From contig VSNK01000112.1 of the NCBI GenBank assembly GCA_009774255.1, forward strand, positions 1 to 16,459: a stretch of DNA of 16,459 nucleotides, in the 5' to 3' direction. This DNA is from Faecalicatena sp. Its GTDB lineage: Bacteria > Bacillota > Clostridia > Lachnospirales > Lachnospiraceae. This document shows positions 15,801 to 16,459 of the stretch, one piece after another (within the stretch, counting starts at the first letter, position 1; each line of letters begins with the position of its first letter). Position numbers and translations under genes: made by a program. Under the pieces are notes generated by a model. That model saw nothing but the letters and a program-made list of their open reading frames with translations, was not told where the DNA came from and ran no database searches.

Positions 15801-15960
15801 CTCGCATCTTTTCCGATACGGCAAGACCCGCCGCATCATCCGCCGCCTGTTGGATCCGGAAGCCCGAGGAGAGTTTCCGCAGGTTCTTTGTAATTGCACT
15901 GTCAGTACTCTTCTTTTCGCGCAGTGCATACAAAGCCGGTATGTTAGTTTGGATTACCAT
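12868..15960 (-). CDS. Large flagellin (1030 residues) with cysteine-rich variable middle
   Basis: This flagellar filament subunit has conserved terminal domains. The N-terminal D0/D1 region (about 1-145) includes KNLRKLSSGFRIQQAADDAA, GLAVSEKMRAQI and RRARELCLQASNG. The C-terminal region (about 945-1030) includes QAVTNTTINIKDAESRIRDA and ends in LTLQLFR. The middle, about 800 residues, is hypervariable and seems to hold repeated beta-type modules (LIGTGFGLSNGNN and LLGKGFRVNCATCEGE start similar segments). Flagellins are commonly 270-500 residues, so this one is more than twice that. Eleven cysteines are present, two of them in D1, which is unusual because filament subunits are mostly cysteine-free. 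No HExxH protease motif is seen. ATG 15960 follows AAAGGAAGG with 11 bases between. The gene is convergent with the exporter operon and probably unrelated to it. It could be a minor or conditional filament protein. Confidence 0.92.
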   Translation of the reverse strand: MVIQTNIPALYALREKKSTDSAITKNLRKLSSGFRIQQAADDAAGLAVSEKMRAQITELERCGLNVSEGIDIAQTADGALDEVGEMLRRARELCLQASNGTYSDQERLYMSEEINQIFSEVDRITAASKYNTIPLFRGVPTDSDDPVYLYVEDFSKVPDQQLWGEMDFIKSEDFDHPVAAKPATVTFQLEDGIGMNYAELLDKKSFMIGNYTYTFRKDADYSYSSGYTRVVSIKNIQTVKEAMERLVTFSDIDKVDVDENAKTVTLTASLEPYTHTVVANGITSNYTAPNGTGERQNGWKVENPKGVETLQEVDGSGITNNRPVYGTDLSLSFDLSNIKEPIDVANLRRNSLNIYIDGLTSSSKSIPYSDIFAASPSTITKNDFVNSVISKLKSTPPLNGSNTTITYTAPNLEIQTNLPVSASSGTSHIAYISESIESRQEDPKGPKWTTNPLNFTTSSTPPTLEVGGTFTVQIPDASSFQVPFSFRLGSSTYIFYDSTNPDTPIKTDGTTMYSPDYNTYPRDINGKNPAQLRAEVIDMIKKHGSSSSVSVKEQGNALIFTPNSNTYAPNFSIHGQIVDVKTAIPASTPVLPSTIYFKQEVSVPFAVEKPFDPSKLIGTGFGLSNGNNSSIYRWEFTDGTSLRSDYSDIDISSCKNFADLATVMQTTIRNTNAFKDCKVNVDESKTPAALSIQWVRSCTSYEVSVSDGAEGVSGIVKDGPVQFSGGTIVGHEQKILDFSSINTNNLDTLLGKGFRVNCATCEGEYINVYFCWKNDGSAPPSFTHDVTINGQTVTRTIHNIPVELSKVTSGDQIVKSIVDQVKPSLNHYTDMEVGDPPTSLIVRDKRRGIIFDRNGVEYIGSVESGVYTNFTYSVTKEEIAPPEPPEGQLLNFRHCKVMIYAGTEGKESGLIPIHLPFLSLTQLRLNPPKEVDLTDQEQTPLGLLKKVDCAHDSIADCRAVMGADYNRLQHAYQAVTNTTINIKDAESRIRDADMAGLMMENIKNDILSQPQQSIIAQASKRPELTLQLFR

Positions 15961-16009
15961 TTTGCCATAAACCTTCCTTTCTGTTTTACTTTTATTTATA
16001 TTATTAAAT

Positions 16010-16160
16010 CCTAACCCGGATAAACCGGAAAAGCACGAGACGAAAATTTTGCCATTTTGCGCAACATTTGGCTATTAAGTGCCTAACCCGGATAAACCGG
16101 AACCAAAATTTTGCCATTTTGCGCAAGATTTCATTCTTAAGCGCCTAATCTGGATAAAAC
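16010..16160. repeat. Tandem direct repeats in the flagellin upstream region
   Basis: Two long copies (16010-16081 and 16082-16143) and one partial copy (16144-16160). Each begins with a CCTAACCCGG-type sequence that includes CCGGATAAACCGG. Both full copies also contain an exact 22-base match around TTTTGCCATTTTGCGC (16043-16064 and 16105-16126). Copy 1 has about 10 extra bases. On the minus strand they lie 50-200 bases upstream of the flagellin start. I see no sigma-28 consensus (TAAA-N15-GCCGATAA) here. They may be regulator sites or part of the flagellin leader RNA. Confidence 0.75.
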
Positions 16161-16201
16161 TTTCACGCTTCCCATACAATAACATTCATAATTTTAAAAA
16201 T

Positions 16202-16319
16202 TGTACTTTCGCAAATCTTGCCGTAGTCTGATTCTATTTCCTATTTTATCACTGCATACTCACTTTTGCAATAAATTCTTACTTAATATAATGGTAAAAG
16301 CACAATTTGCAAAAGTACA
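16202..16319. repeat. Spaced inverted repeat TGTACTTTyGCAAAT
   Basis: TGTACTTTCGCAAAT (16202-16216) and ATTTGCAAAAGTACA (16305-16319) are inverted copies with one mismatch in 15, about 88 bases apart. A related CACTTTTGCAATA lies at 16261-16273 between them, over the -35 region of the predicted plus-strand promoter. The layout resembles operator sites for DNA looping, but no regulator can be named. Confidence 0.5.
16266..16292 (+). promoter_or_regulatory. Predicted promoter for a short plus-strand transcript
   Basis: TATAAT lies at 16287-16292 and TTGCAA at 16266-16271 with a short 15-base spacer. A shifted TTTGCA at 16265-16270 gives a 16-base spacer. Transcription would start near 16299 and meet a strong terminator 90 bases later. 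Confidence 0.45.
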
Positions 16320-16389
16320 CATTTACAAATTATGTGACAATTTCACAGCAGGAACACGAAAAAGGCATTTCGGTTCCTGCTGTTTTTTA
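16299..16389 (+). ncRNA. Candidate small RNA (about 90 nt)
   Basis: A predicted promoter and a strong terminator enclose about 90 nt with no credible reading frame or ribosome binding site. It lies upstream of, and divergent from, the flagellin gene. The 5' half is AT-rich and unstructured in appearance, and the 3' half is the terminator hairpin, a usual small-RNA layout. No known family is recognised. Confidence 0.35.
16345..16389 (+). terminator. Strong Rho-independent terminator
   Basis: ACAGCAGGAAC (16345-16355) and GTTCCTGCTGT (16373-16383) form a perfect 11-base stem that continues inward as CGAAA / TTTCG. A run TTTTTT follows immediately on the plus strand. No plus-strand gene precedes it within the window, so it must end either the candidate small RNA or an antisense transcript. 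Confidence 0.85.
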
Positions 16390-16459
16390 TTCTATAGGAA
16401 ACTTCTCCGAATTTTCCTATAGAACAAAAACCCTCCGGGGGATGCGCACTGCGGCGTAC
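16384..16459 (+). repeat. CTTCTCCGAA intergenic repeat, copy running off the window
   Basis: TTCTATAGGAAA (16390-16401) and TTTCCTATAGAA (16413-16424) form perfect 12-base arms around the CTTCTCCGAA centre. The tail up to GCGCACTGCGGCGTAC matches the copy ending at 12808 to the last base of the window, so the element probably continues. Orientation is the same as at 12731, placing the flagellin gene between two direct copies. Confidence 0.8.

Noticed and set aside
12868..15960. Flagellinolysin-type protease domain in the large flagellin
   Set aside because: No HExxH zinc-binding motif occurs in the central region. The only near match, HEQKI, lacks the second histidine.

Overview
The window looks like chromosome of a low- to mid-GC Gram-positive of the class Clostridia, most likely a motile member of the Lachnospiraceae. 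The reasons are strong purine-rich ribosome binding sites, an AgrC/ComD-like kinase with a LytTR regulator, an NHLM-type peptide exporter, and a very long flagellin with a variable middle. This placement rests on recalled family resemblance only.

Region 1 (1-2620) is a minus-strand two-component operon: a LytTR response regulator followed by an HPK10-type membrane histidine kinase with a 4-base overlap. About 430 bases beyond the kinase hold no gene but carry two large inverted repeats. The regulator has a recognisable promoter, and its leader carries four 18-base tandem repeats.

Region 2 (2640-5262) starts with the divergent promoter of a 49-residue double-glycine peptide. Two LytTR-type half-sites 21 bases apart abut that promoter, and a roughly 226-nt leader contains a long hairpin. 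Next come a five-fold array of 21/22-base palindrome-bearing repeats and a membrane-anchored SpoIIE/RsbU-type PP2C phosphatase. A second double-glycine peptide (73 residues) then lies on the opposite strand, tail to tail with the phosphatase.

Region 3 (5263-12723) is a plus-strand operon-like run: a small ECF-like sigma factor, an NHLM-type HlyD/membrane-fusion protein with an expanded coiled coil, a C39-peptidase ABC transporter, and an NHLM-type ABC permease/ATPase with an extra N-terminal domain. The C39 peptidase is the enzyme expected to cut after GG in both small peptides. No RiPP modification enzyme and no nitrile-hydratase-leader precursor is visible.

Region 4 (12724-16459) holds convergent terminators and a minus-strand 1030-residue flagellin rich in cysteine. 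About 500 bases of repeat-filled upstream DNA follow, including a candidate small RNA with a strong terminator. A repeat of about 80 bp occurs three times (5158, 12731 and 16384), and two copies in the same orientation bracket the flagellin.

Working model (inference): peptide 1 is a ComC-like signal matured and exported by the NHLM machinery, sensed by the kinase, and fed back through LytTR boxes on its own promoter. The PP2C phosphatase and the sigma factor would form a second control layer over the exporter and the second, oppositely charged peptide.
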